Source: G963665925 sp963678925 (GTDB taxonomy: Bacteria; Bacillota; Clostridia; Peptostreptococcales; Acidaminobacteraceae). Taken from it: 64,000 bases of DNA. Positions within the stretch are counted from its first letter, which is position 1. The number at the start of each line of letters is the position of its first letter. Positions 53,782 through 62,528 of the stretch are shown here, in pieces. Under the pieces are notes generated by a model. It saw nothing but the letters and a program-made list of their open reading frames with translations, was not told the origin of the DNA and did no database searches. The stretch spans positions 3,410,001 through 3,474,000 of the forward strand of contig OY787533.1 of the NCBI GenBank assembly GCA_963678925.1. Direction: 5' to 3'. A program made the translations under genes and the position numbers.

Positions 53782-54708
53782 ATGTTAAGAATTCTTGCAA
53801 ATGACGGCATGGACAAAACGGCAGTTGACTACTTAAGAGGCCTTGGTCATGAGGTTGTAACAGATCACTTTGCGGGTGAAGACCTTGAAAAGGCACTGAC
53901 AGAATTTGATGTACTTGTTGTAAGATCGGCTACAAAGGTAAGAAAACCGCTTATCGACGTTGCGTCTGAAGGTGGAAGATTGAAGCTGATAGTACGTGCC
54001 GGCGTTGGCATCGATAACATTGATCATGAGTACGCAGAGCAGAAGTGCATTGCTGTACGCAATACTCCGAAAGCATCGAGTGCTTCGGTTGCGGAACTGA
54101 CGATTGCGCATATGTTTGCGATTTCACGTTTCATTCACATCTCAAATGTGACAATGCGAAAAGGCGAGTGGAACAAAAAAGCCTACAAGGGTGTTGAATT
54201 GATGGGTAAGACACTGGGTCTGATCGGATTCGGACGTATTGGTCAGGAAGTTGGAAAACGTGCGCGTGCCCTGGGCATGGATGTTATTTACGCTGACCAC
54301 CACGTACATCTTGACTCACCTCAGTTCAAGAAAACAGACATGGAAGAGGTTCTTGAGAAGTCAGATTTCATATCACTGCACCTGCCTTTCCTTGGACAAC
54401 CTGTTCTGGGTGAAGCTGAGTTTGCTAAAATGAAAGATGGCGTTCGTATCATCAACGTTGCCCGCGGCGGTGTTGTTGACGAGGATGCACTTCTTAAAGC
54501 CCTAGAAAGCGGCAAAGTTGCTGCTGCAGCTCTTGACGTATTTGAAGAAGAGCCTACAAAGCGCGAAGATATCTGCAATCATCCTGCAATTTCCGTAACA
54601 CCTCACATTGGTGCATCTACAGAAGAGGCACAGCTGAGAATCGGTATTGAAACATATGAGACAATACTTGATTTCTTTACGAGCAAAATCGGCTGCGCAC
54701 AAGACTAA
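53782..54708 (+). CDS. serA: D-3-phosphoglycerate dehydrogenase
   Basis: 308 residues, the short form without an ACT domain. NAD-binding LGLIGFGRIGQEVGKRA, the substrate Arg/Ser block LIVRAGVGIDNID, catalytic Arg in NVARGGVVDEDAL, and catalytic His with SPHIGAST-like VTPHIGAST. It oxidises 3-phosphoglycerate to 3-phosphohydroxypyruvate, the substrate for the aminotransferase encoded 80 bases upstream. GGGAGGA precedes the ATG. The lack of an ACT domain implies no serine feedback of the common type. Confidence 0.94.
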   Translation: MLRILANDGMDKTAVDYLRGLGHEVVTDHFAGEDLEKALTEFDVLVVRSATKVRKPLIDVASEGGRLKLIVRAGVGIDNIDHEYAEQKCIAVRNTPKASSASVAELTIAHMFAISRFIHISNVTMRKGEWNKKAYKGVELMGKTLGLIGFGRIGQEVGKRARALGMDVIYADHHVHLDSPQFKKTDMEEVLEKSDFISLHLPFLGQPVLGEAEFAKMKDGVRIINVARGGVVDEDALLKALESGKVAAAALDVFEEEPTKREDICNHPAISVTPHIGASTEEAQLRIGIETYETILDFFTSKIGCAQD

Positions 54709-54852
54709 TAGGACATTTGGAATATAGAATATTTGAGGCATTACAATATCTTGCCCATGATGGGATTATGGCTTGTGTGGTGCCGGCTGAGTATCTATAA
54801 TTAAAGAGAGCAGTGGACGATCAAACTGCCAATAATTTAAGGAGGCCTAGAA

Positions 54853-56103
54853 ATGGCAATAGTTAGACCTTTCAAAGCAGTACGCCCTAAAGAGGACCTA
54901 GTTGAAAAAGTAGCGTCTCTTCCATATGACGTTATGAACAGAGAAGAAGCTGCACAAATGGCAGAAGGAAACCCGCATTCATTCCTTCATGTTGTACGTT
55001 CTGAAATGGATGTACCAGCTGAAATGAGCATGTATGATGAAGAAGTATACAAGACTGCACGCAAGAATCTTGACAAGCTTCAGGCAGACGGCATTCTGGT
55101 TCAAGACGGAGCGCCTAAGTACTATATCTACAGACAATTGATGAATGGCCGTGTTCAAACTGGTATTGTTGGTTGTACTTCAATTGACGAATACATGAAC
55201 GAGACAATCAAGAAGCATGAGTTTACGCGTCCGCAAAAAGAGCAGGACAGAATCAACAACTTTGATTACTGTGACGCGAATACTGCACCGATTTTCCTTA
55301 CATACAGAAACAACAAGGAAATCACTCAAATTACAAATGACTGGATCAAGTTCCACATGCCAGTTTACAACTTCATCTCAGAAGATGACATTACACATAT
55401 CGTATGGGTAATTGACGATGCTCAAGCAGTTGCACGTATTGAAGAACTGTTCAAGGGTATTGAATACCTTTACATCGCAGACGGTCACCACAGATCTGCA
55501 TCTTCAGTAAAAGTGGGCATGAAGCGCCGTGAAGCAAACCCTAACTTTACTGGCGACGAAGAGTTCAACTTCTTCATGTCAGTAATCTTCCCAGATGACG
55601 ATCTTTTCATCATGGACTACAACCGTGTGGTTAAGGACCTGAACGGCAACAGCAAGGAAGAATTCATCGCTAAGGTTGAAGAAAACTTCACTGTAACTGT
55701 TTGTGAAGGGGACGAGCCATACAAGCCAATGTCTAAAAAGACTTTCGGCATGTACCTGGACGGCAAATGGTATGAGCTGAAGGCAAATGAGGGTATCTGC
55801 GATGAGAATGATCCTGTTGACCGCTTAGACGTTTCTATCCTTCAAAAGAACGTTCTGGATCCAATCCTAGGCATTGATGATCCAAGAACAAACATGCGCA
55901 TCGATTTCGTTGGCGGTATTCGTGGCCTTAAAGCACTTGAAGGTCGTGTGAACGACGGTATGGCTGTTGCATTCAGCATGTACCCAACAACAATGGATGA
56001 TCTGCTTTCGATTGCAGACGCAGGCGAAGTAATGCCTCCAAAATCGACTTGGTTTGAGCCTAAGCTTCGTTCTGGACTATTTGTTCACAAGCTGAACGAC
56101 TAG
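54853..56103 (+). CDS. DUF1015 family protein associated with serine synthesis genes
   Basis: 416 residues, cytoplasmic. MAIVRPFKAVRP at the start, VASLPYDVMNREEA, GCTSIDEYMNETIKKHEFTRP, YIADGHHRSASS and PKSTWFEPKLRSGLF are the conserved family blocks; the HHR motif could be catalytic or metal binding. The family is recurrently found with aminotransferase-serA pairs in anaerobes, as here, and a serine phosphatase-like or kinase-like role has been proposed, but I do not regard any function as established. Consensus AAGGAGG ribosome site. Last gene of the cluster, with terminator. Confidence 0.85.
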   Translation: MAIVRPFKAVRPKEDLVEKVASLPYDVMNREEAAQMAEGNPHSFLHVVRSEMDVPAEMSMYDEEVYKTARKNLDKLQADGILVQDGAPKYYIYRQLMNGRVQTGIVGCTSIDEYMNETIKKHEFTRPQKEQDRINNFDYCDANTAPIFLTYRNNKEITQITNDWIKFHMPVYNFISEDDITHIVWVIDDAQAVARIEELFKGIEYLYIADGHHRSASSVKVGMKRREANPNFTGDEEFNFFMSVIFPDDDLFIMDYNRVVKDLNGNSKEEFIAKVEENFTVTVCEGDEPYKPMSKKTFGMYLDGKWYELKANEGICDENDPVDRLDVSILQKNVLDPILGIDDPRTNMRIDFVGGIRGLKALEGRVNDGMAVAFSMYPTTMDDLLSIADAGEVMPPKSTWFEPKLRSGLFVHKLND

Positions 56104-56134
56104 GATTCAAAATCCAATACTAAATGGTAAATTT

Positions 56135-56173
56135 AAGCCCGCTGGAAAGGTTGACTCTTTTCAGCGGGCTTTT
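56135..56173 (+). terminator. Intrinsic terminator after the DUF1015 gene
   Basis: AGCCCGCTGGAAA pairs with the downstream TTTTCAGCGGGCT and is followed by TTTTT. Confidence 0.85.
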
Positions 56174-56249
56174 TAACGGCCTCAAGAAATGGGATTAAAG
56201 TACTGGTCCTTTTGCGATATAATATTCAAGGAAGATAGGAGAGAAGCAT

Positions 56250-57029
56250 ATGATAGGAATATATTTGCAGGGCGGCGGTGCGAAAGGTGCATTCCAGGCA
56301 GGTGCGATTTATGCCCTCCATGAAATGGGTGTTCGTTTTGACGTCGTCGCAGGGACCTCGATTGGTGCCATAAACGGCTATTATATTTACGCAGGTCAGT
56401 ACGAGCTGTTGAAAGATACCTGGTATGATGTGGATGAGTCTGAACTGAGTTATGTAAAAGATGAGCACAACATCATAGAAAACATGAGAACGGTTGAAAG
56501 GCTTCGGCAGGTTGAACTGCTTGAGAGCCAGCTGAAGGCATTTTATGTGAACTATGTGAATGTACGTGAGTGCAAGCTTTATGAGACCTATGACAATCTG
56601 ATTGGGATGGAAAGGGAAGACGCGATACTGCGCATAAGGTATTCGGCGCTTCTGCCAAAACCAAAGGGTCTCAGGCTGGACAGGGAAGCCCTGGAACAGT
56701 TTGATTCGCGCTATGTCATGGAGCGGTTCAAGGAGGATCTCATGCACGGGGAGTACAATGATATGTCCCTTGACGGCGGCATACTCAACAATCACTTTCT
56801 TGAGCCCTTTGAGCATGAAAAGGTCGATAAGATCATTATGATGCCCTTTCAGCCCAACTATATGGTTCCAGACTTCATTCTGGAGGCCTACGATCCGTCG
56901 CAGCTTGTGATTATTGATCCCGTAAAGAAGTTTTTGCCGATGGATACCCTAAGGTTTGAACCTGTCTTTTGCAGAAAGCAGTTTGAAGCCGGCTACAAGC
57001 GCGCAAAAGAGGTCTGGAAGACCGTTTAG
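56250..57029 (+). CDS. Patatin-like phospholipase
   Basis: 259 residues, RssA/YlbK type. The oxyanion loop GGGAKGAFQAG (about 8-18), nucleophile Ser in GTSIG (about 43-47) and the catalytic Asp in LDGGI (about 178) form the Ser-Asp dyad of patatin lipases. It probably hydrolyses acyl chains of phospholipids at the inner membrane. Start ATG after GATAGGAGAG. No operon partner. Terminator hairpin follows. Confidence 0.92.
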   Translation: MIGIYLQGGGAKGAFQAGAIYALHEMGVRFDVVAGTSIGAINGYYIYAGQYELLKDTWYDVDESELSYVKDEHNIIENMRTVERLRQVELLESQLKAFYVNYVNVRECKLYETYDNLIGMEREDAILRIRYSALLPKPKGLRLDREALEQFDSRYVMERFKEDLMHGEYNDMSLDGGILNNHFLEPFEHEKVDKIIMMPFQPNYMVPDFILEAYDPSQLVIIDPVKKFLPMDTLRFEPVFCRKQFEAGYKRAKEVWKTV

Positions 57030-57072
57030 ACTATTACAGGACTTAATATGTGCATATAGATCATAAATAGGA

Positions 57073-57101
57073 GAGGGAAGCGCCTGTATGGCGCTTCCCT
57101 C
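57073..57101 (+). terminator. Intrinsic terminator of the patatin gene
   Basis: Perfect 12-bp stem GAGGGAAGCGCC/GGCGCTTCCCTC with a 5-base loop; only a weak T-run follows. Confidence 0.65.
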
Positions 57102-57182
57102 ATGGTTTTATTACGGAATAATCATCTTAGGAATGTTCATCGCAGACTACGGTATGTCCGAGATGAAAATAGCAGGCAATAA

Positions 57183-57212
57183 AAAAGCTCTGAACATGAG
57201 TTCAGAGCTTTT
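57183..57212 (-). terminator. Intrinsic terminator of glnA
   Basis: Perfect 13-bp stem AAAAGCTCTGAAC with complement and ATGA loop; the minus strand continues TTTTATT. Confidence 0.85.
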
Positions 57213-57236
57213 GAATTTAATTTTGAGGCTTAAAGA

Positions 57237-59138
57237 TTATTCTTCAATAAGAATCAGGTTTTGCTTGTAAGCCAGGTACATTTGTACCAGGTGATTCATT
57301 TCTTCAGCCATTTTCAGCTGCATTTCAGATACTTCATCGTAGCTTGCGCTTTCAACGCCGTCACGGATTTTAGAGAACAGAGATTTTTCGCTCATGCTGT
57401 CTTTCATCAGGTAGTAACGCAGTGCGTTGATTTTTTCCCACATAACAACGTCAAGATCTGTAATGTCTTCGATGCCGTGAAGCTTGTGTAGACGACGGAT
57501 CAGGTTCATATTAGAAGGAATGATTCTGTGTGTAACTTCTGTAGTCCACTGTGAAGTCATTGTCTCTTTGTAAGACTCAAGAACCTTCTCGTTGAATACG
57601 CCGCCAACTGTAAGCGTCTGAACCTTTTCAGGGTAGTTTGAAAGGTTCTTCATGTTTTCCCAAACTGTTGCAGGAGGCTTAGCGAAGAACTTGTTACGCT
57701 CTTCATCAGTGTAGTCTTCAAATACGTCTTCCTCTGAACGGTAAGCTCTATCTTTTTCAAGGTAGAACTTTTCAACACCGTAAGGCTTAGAGAATTCTTT
57801 CTCAAGGTCAGATGCAGACAGTCCTGAAGAAACAGCAGCTTTGATACCGTCAAGCATAGTCAGGTAAACAGCTGAAACGCATAGGTAAGAGTTTGTATTT
57901 GGGTTTGGAGCACGAAGCTCGAAACGTGTAGCTAGTGGAGAACCCATGTCACGTACAAGACCAATCAGGACTGTACGGTTACGAGAAGGGTTGCCAACGC
58001 TGTGGCCTACAGAACCAACTGTACAAACAGGAGCCTCGAAACCAGGCTTCAGACGGTTGAATGCGTCATTTGTAGAAGTTACGAATGGGTTTACAACTTC
58101 GTAGTTCTTAAGAACGCCCATCAGTGCGCCCCAACCAGCTGAACTTAGGTAGTCCGCTTTCATATCAGGAGAAGCAAACAGGTTGATACGCTTGCCGCTC
58201 TTTAGAATAAGCGCTGCACCGATATGGTGATGCTCGCCGCTGCCTGCTACGCCTTCGATTGGCTTAGCTTCAAATGTAACAGCAAGACCGTTGCGCTCGT
58301 ATGTGTCTTTAATAACGTTTTTAGCAAAAAGTTCGTTGTCAACTGACTGAAGTGCTGTGTCGTACTCCCAGTCAATCTCGATTTGCTCCATGATGCCAGC
58401 CCACTTGTTTGTGCCCTTAAGCTTCGATGGAACACCACCAACTTCCTTATGACCCATTTCAGGCTTCATGCCCATGTTTGAAAGAGCTTCAAGTGATTGC
58501 TCAAGCGCTGTTCTAACAGGACCTACAGTACGCTTCCAGTACTGCTCTTTAAGTGTTTGAGAAGTAGATAGCTTTTCAACATCTGAACGGTGGTCAGGTG
58601 TCTTAACCCAGAACTCCAGCTCAGTTGCAGTTGTCAGTTCAACTTTAGCAATGTCATCAGCTGATGTGAAACCTAGTGTCGCACATTGTGCAGCGTTTTT
58701 CTTGAACAGTGCGATAACTTCCTCTTCGAAAGCAGTCATTGCTTTTTTAAGGATTGCACGTGAGCCAACATATTGGCCGTCATGCTCAAGGTAAGCAGGA
58801 ATCATCAGCGTGCCTACAGGCTTGCCAGTTTCCTCATCAAAATGGTTTGGATTGTAATCGATAAACCACTTAACAGTTTTATCTGGAATCAGGTCAACTT
58901 TAGCGTTGTTGATATCCGCAATTTTAGGTAGGTTAACAGATGAACCGTCTGTCTGTACACCTTTAGTCAGGAAGCCCTCGATATCGTCCTTCATGACTTC
59001 GATTGGTACTCTCTCGTCAGTGTGGTTGTTTCCTAAATCGACCGCGATTAGAGAAACGAATTTGATTTCTGGATGGCTTTCTAGTACATCCTTAAGGGTA
59101 GCTGTTTTAAAACTTTCTGGTTCTAGATAGTAAAGCAT
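57237..59138 (-). CDS. glnA: Glutamine synthetase, long form
   Basis: 633 residues, about 190 more than standard GS-I. The catalytic landmarks are present in order. They are VQTDGSSVNLP (near 80), the Glu-rich TELEFWVKT, the HKEVGGVPSKLKGTNKW insert, AGSGEHHHIGAALI (ammonia/ATP site), NAFNRLKPGFEAPV, RNRTVLIG and FELRAPNPNTNSYLCVSAVYLTMLDGI. The C-terminal ~150 residues form an added helical part (TSQWTTEVTHRIIP, MKDSMSEKSLFSKIRDG). It makes glutamine from glutamate, ammonia and ATP. GAGGAGGT-type ribosome site. A palindrome lies 40 bases before the start. Confidence 0.9.
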   Translation of the reverse strand: MLYYLEPESFKTATLKDVLESHPEIKFVSLIAVDLGNNHTDERVPIEVMKDDIEGFLTKGVQTDGSSVNLPKIADINNAKVDLIPDKTVKWFIDYNPNHFDEETGKPVGTLMIPAYLEHDGQYVGSRAILKKAMTAFEEEVIALFKKNAAQCATLGFTSADDIAKVELTTATELEFWVKTPDHRSDVEKLSTSQTLKEQYWKRTVGPVRTALEQSLEALSNMGMKPEMGHKEVGGVPSKLKGTNKWAGIMEQIEIDWEYDTALQSVDNELFAKNVIKDTYERNGLAVTFEAKPIEGVAGSGEHHHIGAALILKSGKRINLFASPDMKADYLSSAGWGALMGVLKNYEVVNPFVTSTNDAFNRLKPGFEAPVCTVGSVGHSVGNPSRNRTVLIGLVRDMGSPLATRFELRAPNPNTNSYLCVSAVYLTMLDGIKAAVSSGLSASDLEKEFSKPYGVEKFYLEKDRAYRSEEDVFEDYTDEERNKFFAKPPATVWENMKNLSNYPEKVQTLTVGGVFNEKVLESYKETMTSQWTTEVTHRIIPSNMNLIRRLHKLHGIEDITDLDVVMWEKINALRYYLMKDSMSEKSLFSKIRDGVESASYDEVSEMQLKMAEEMNHLVQMYLAYKQNLILIEE

Positions 59139-59177
59139 TTCGTTACCTCCTCATTAAAATGTAATATGATAAAACCT

Positions 59178-59196
59178 GTTGTATACAGTATACAAC
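59178..59196 (-). promoter_or_regulatory. Palindromic operator-like site upstream of glnA
   Basis: GTTGTATAC-A-GTATACAAC is a perfect 9-bp inverted repeat in the glnA leader. It does not fit the TGTNA-n7-TNACA form of GlnR/TnrA sites; a GntR-type site is possible. Confidence 0.6.
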
Positions 59197-59267
59197 GAAA
59201 AATGGGCACAAAAAATCGCCTTTCATCGTGCACGCCGTTGTGCGGGATAAAAGACTAAGTTTTAATC

Positions 59268-59295
59268 ATTATAGCATGTCCGAGTGAAATGTAAA
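59268..59295 (-). promoter_or_regulatory. SigA-type promoter of glnA
   Basis: TTTACA (59295-59290), 16-base spacer, TATAAT with TGC before it (59273-59268). The predicted leader is ~120 nt and contains the palindrome at 59196-59178. Confidence 0.65.
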
Positions 59296-59343
59296 TACTC
59301 TCAAACGAAGAAGAAATCGTTTTCTCCAAAAAAATCAGTCGGT

Positions 59344-60447
59344 TTATGGCGAATTATTTTTCTTTTCTTCTGAATTAAGTTCGATAAATGCAGGTTTTGG
59401 CAGGATGCCGGTCTTAAATAGGGCAAGCAGAAAGATGACGAAAACAGGACCGAGAATGATGCCCGCAACCCCGAGTGTTTTAAGGCCGATGTACATGGCA
59501 AGTAGGGTGACAAGGGGGTAGATTCCGATTTGTGTGCTCAGGATTTTAGGCTCAAGCGCTTGACGGGCCAGTGTGACAATAAGGTATAATATGAAAAGCG
59601 AAAGCGCGGTCCCGTAATTTCCTAGAATGAGCTTGCTGATGACCCAGGGAATATATATGGTTGCAGGACCGAGTATGGGTAGTGCGTCAATGAGGGCAAT
59701 GGCCAGTGCGATTGGAATCGGGTATCGGATGCCAATAATCCAGAGGCCGATAGAGGACTCCACAAAGGTGAGTGTCATCATGATCAGCTGAGCACGGAGG
59801 TAGCCCCAAAGTACGCCGAGTACATCCTTTCTTATGATGAGCAGTTTTTCGTTCCTGGTCCACTTGCTTTGAAAGAGGGGCTTGAGCCATCTGTCTATGC
59901 GGTGTTTGTCCTTTGTAAGAAAGAAGGCAGAGACAAAGGTTATGACAATGAAAAAGAGGACATTAGGAACGGATGTGGCCAGAGAAAGCAGCTTGGAGCC
60001 AAGAAGTGCGGTCAGGTCGCCCAGCTTTGAAAGAAAAGACTCGGCAGCTGTCGACAGATAGTCGGATATGGTTCCGGAAAGGCCATAGCTCTGCGTATCC
60101 AGCTTGTTAGACATGTTTTGTATGTAGTTCAGCACAGTGTTTGACCACAGGGAAAATTCCCTTGAGAGTCCGAGCAGTTCCCTTGAGAGTCGTCCAATAA
60201 GGGCGTAAACGCCAAATCCAAGGCCGAATATGACTGCGAAAATGAGCACAAGGGTAGAGAGTCCCCTTGGTACTTTAAGCCTTGCATGGAGTGTTGTCAC
60301 AGCAGGGTTAATGAGCTTGGAGATCAATAGTCCGATAATAAAGGGCATGAGAATGACCAGCAGCTTTCCCAGAAACAGATAAAGGCCGGCTGCTGTTGCT
60401 AGTGCGAGAATTATGATGGCGAGTTTTGACAAAACGATGTTGTTCAC
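59344..60447 (-). CDS. AI-2E transporter family (PerM/UPF0118) membrane protein
   Basis: 367 residues with about seven to eight membrane segments, a long soluble loop in the middle (about 90-160), and the family blocks FLTKDKHRIDRWLKP, GIRYPIPIALAIALIDALPILGPATIYIPW and LEPKILSTQIGIYPLVTLLAMYIGLK. The family includes the proposed AI-2 exporter and sodium/proton antiporters; the substrate here is unknown. GAGGTG lies 5 bases before the GTG at 60447; an ATG eight codons upstream has no such site. Close to the convergent glnA end but with a separate transcript. Confidence 0.88.
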   Translation of the reverse strand: MNNIVLSKLAIIILALATAAGLYLFLGKLLVILMPFIIGLLISKLINPAVTTLHARLKVPRGLSTLVLIFAVIFGLGFGVYALIGRLSRELLGLSREFSLWSNTVLNYIQNMSNKLDTQSYGLSGTISDYLSTAAESFLSKLGDLTALLGSKLLSLATSVPNVLFFIVITFVSAFFLTKDKHRIDRWLKPLFQSKWTRNEKLLIIRKDVLGVLWGYLRAQLIMMTLTFVESSIGLWIIGIRYPIPIALAIALIDALPILGPATIYIPWVISKLILGNYGTALSLFILYLIVTLARQALEPKILSTQIGIYPLVTLLAMYIGLKTLGVAGIILGPVFVIFLLALFKTGILPKPAFIELNSEEKKNNSP

Positions 60448-60577
60448 AAGATCACCTCTGTCGAAATTCATGAATTTAAGTCGTTTTTCAGGTTATATAT
60501 ATGTAGTAATTGTATACCCGCTTTAGAAGGTTCTCAACTTACTTTGATTTCTTCTTGCAGGATATGTGTAAATCGGG

Positions 60578-60583
60578 TATAAT
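60578..60583 (+). promoter_or_regulatory. fabI promoter (-10)
   Basis: TATAAT at 60578-60583, about 50 bases before fabI; the operator-like repeat at 60593 covers the expected start point. Confidence 0.55.
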
Positions 60584-60592
60584 TTTTTATAT

Positions 60593-60612
60593 ATTAGCAT
60601 CAGGTACTAATA
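60593..60612 (+). promoter_or_regulatory. FapR-like operator at fabI
   Basis: ATTAGCATCAGGTACTAATA agrees with 16 of 20 positions of the FapR site as I remember it (ATTAGTACCTGGTACTAATT). It covers the start point of fabI transcription, the expected site for malonyl-CoA-responsive repression. fapR is not in the window. Confidence 0.55.
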
Positions 60613-60634
60613 CCAGATTGTTAGGAGGAATATT

Positions 60635-61411
60635 ATGGGCGGTATGCTAAAAGATAAAAATATAGTAGTTATGGGTGTTGCAAACAAGTGGAGCATTGCG
60701 TGGGGCATTGCAGAAATGTGTCTTGAACAAGGCGCAAATCTGATTTTCACATATTTTGGCGAAAGAAGTCTTAAGGGACTTGAAAAACTTCTGGAAGAAG
60801 CGGGGATTCCTGAATCACTTTGTGTATCCTGTGATGTGACAAGTGACGATGACATTGAGGCTGCATTTAAAGAAATCGGATCAAAGGTATCTGAAATCCA
60901 TGGTGTGGCGCATTGTATCGCACACGCCAACAAGGATGAGCTGAGAGGTCTTTACATGGATACTTCCCGTGAGGGCTTCAGAATGGCACACGATATTAGT
61001 GCGTACTCACTTGTAGCGGTTACAAAGCATGCGACTGAGTTTATGTCTGACGGCGGCAGCATCATCACACTGTCATACCTGGGCGGCGAGCGTGTGGTTC
61101 TTAACTACAACGTTATGGGCGTTGCAAAAGCAGCACTTGAGTCAAGTGTAAAATACCTTGCACACGACCTGGGTCCAAAGGGAATCCGTGTAAATGCGAT
61201 TTCTGCTGGTCCGATCAAGACACTTGCAGCTAAGGGCGTTGGCGAGTTCAATGAAATTGGCCGTCACTTCTTGGAAAAGGCACCACTCAAGAGAATGGTA
61301 TCACAGCGTGAAGTTGGAAGTGCGGCAGTCTTTTTCCTAAGCGACATGGGTTCTGCTGTTACTGGCGAAACAATGCATGTTGACTGTGGCTACAACATTC
61401 TTGGTTACTAG
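60635..61411 (+). CDS. fabI: Enoyl-[acyl-carrier-protein] reductase (NADH), FabI
   Basis: It reduces the enoyl-ACP in the last step of fatty-acid elongation. 258 residues, SDR fold with the FabI-type nucleotide loop VMGVANKWSIAWGIA and DVTSDDDIE. The catalytic Tyr-x6-Lys is in NYNVMGVAK, the first Tyr of FabI is in LSYLGGERV, and SAGPIKTLAAKGV forms the substrate loop. AGGAGGA precedes the ATG. Other fab genes are absent, so it is expressed on its own. Confidence 0.95.
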   Translation: MGGMLKDKNIVVMGVANKWSIAWGIAEMCLEQGANLIFTYFGERSLKGLEKLLEEAGIPESLCVSCDVTSDDDIEAAFKEIGSKVSEIHGVAHCIAHANKDELRGLYMDTSREGFRMAHDISAYSLVAVTKHATEFMSDGGSIITLSYLGGERVVLNYNVMGVAKAALESSVKYLAHDLGPKGIRVNAISAGPIKTLAAKGVGEFNEIGRHFLEKAPLKRMVSQREVGSAAVFFLSDMGSAVTGETMHVDCGYNILGY

Positions 61412-61732
61412 CAGGCAAAAGCGTATTTTATTTGGACAGGCTGGCCATGCTTTAGCAGGCTGAGGTCCCTTAAATAAGTACAAGAGATTTAAAATGAACC
61501 TTCAGATTCTGCAGTGGGCAGGGTTTGAAGGTTTTCCTGTGTACAGGAAAAGAGATGGGATATGGAAGAAATATAAAATAGGGCTTTTGATGTGTTTTAA
61601 GTAAAATGATCAGCTGCTAGAAGGTGTATGGAAACCAATGTGGAATCCTATTGTAGTACGGGTAAACATGGGTTTTCATGGAAAAGCTGTTCTGTTATAA
61701 TTAATGTAATGACGGACCTCGGGGGTTTGAGT
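61412..61732. other. Intergenic region after fabI: hairpins and a promoter
   Basis: No gene is seen. A stem AACCTTCA/TGAAGGTT (about 61498-61534, then TTTTCC) and a palindrome TTTTCCTGTGTACAGGAAAA (61532-61551) are possible terminators of fabI. TATAAT with a TGT before it (61696-61701) is a likely -10 for the next gene. Confidence 0.45.
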
Positions 61733-62335
61733 ATGCATAGACAAGTACAAAGCCTTAGAAATGCAATTAGAGAAATGGAAGAATCCATGGTCGCCTTAGA
61801 CCTGGAAGGCTTTCAAAGTAGTATAAAAGCAGTTAGGCGAATGCTTTCAACTATAGAGCAGGACTTCGGAAAGGCGATTATTGCGGCAGATTCTGTCGTG
61901 CTTTCTGAAGAGAACAATAAAAGGACTATGTCCAGACCATATGACATCATCAATACCATTGCCTTTCTATATAAGCCGACAAAGCGCATAGACATATTTG
62001 AGGGCAATTATCTGGAGTTCTTTGCAGAAGAACGTACGGAGCAGCTGATGAAGGCTATGGCAATCAATCAGCATAATGAGTTCTGGAAGCAGCATCAGAC
62101 AATACACGGCAATATCTACGGCTCGGTTCCAAAGGAACTGATCAAGCCTGAGAATGCCGACCAGCTTGAAAGATTCGGCTGGCATGAGGTAAATGTCAAC
62201 GTGCTGGATTTCGGTGCTGAAATCGAAGATGAGCGGGAGCTGGTCCGGTACTGTAACATATCGTTTCCACATTACATTCTGATTTTGGAGGAAACCACGA
62301 GTTCGTATCTGGTACTGGAGTACCTGCTTGAATAA
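61733..62335 (+). CDS. Protein of unknown function
   Basis: 200 residues, soluble, with no recognised family. An N-terminal helical region (about 1-65: HRQVQSLRNAIREMEESMVALDLEGFQSSIKAVRRML) looks like a coiled coil. The rest is mixed alpha/beta with FLYKPTKRIDIFEGNYLEFFAEERTEQLMKAM and the C-terminal YILILEETTSSYLVLEYLLE. I start at the ATG preceded by CGGGGGT at 6 bases; the longer in-frame reading lacks a ribosome site. Monocistronic between fabI and the RluA gene. Confidence 0.72.
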   Translation: MHRQVQSLRNAIREMEESMVALDLEGFQSSIKAVRRMLSTIEQDFGKAIIAADSVVLSEENNKRTMSRPYDIINTIAFLYKPTKRIDIFEGNYLEFFAEERTEQLMKAMAINQHNEFWKQHQTIHGNIYGSVPKELIKPENADQLERFGWHEVNVNVLDFGAEIEDERELVRYCNISFPHYILILEETTSSYLVLEYLLE

Positions 62336-62528
62336 CCATGAAAATATTACATAAGCGAATTAGAAAAGCATAAGTTAAGTCTTATGCTTTTAAATTGCCG
62401 ACAAAGTCCAGTTGAAATGCATAAATCCTATCTTATGGACTATATTTCTATTAAAAAAGTATTATAAATGACATTGAGGCGTATATATGGTCCCCATTAA
62501 GGGAATGATTGATATAGGAGGAACTATT

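Noticed and set aside
57088..57270. 60-codon frame between the patatin gene and glnA
   Set aside because: It overlaps both terminators and the glnA end, and its ribosome site is part of the terminator stem.
59178..59196. GlnR/TnrA site at glnA
   Set aside because: The palindrome has the wrong spacing and arms for TGTNA-n7-TNACA.
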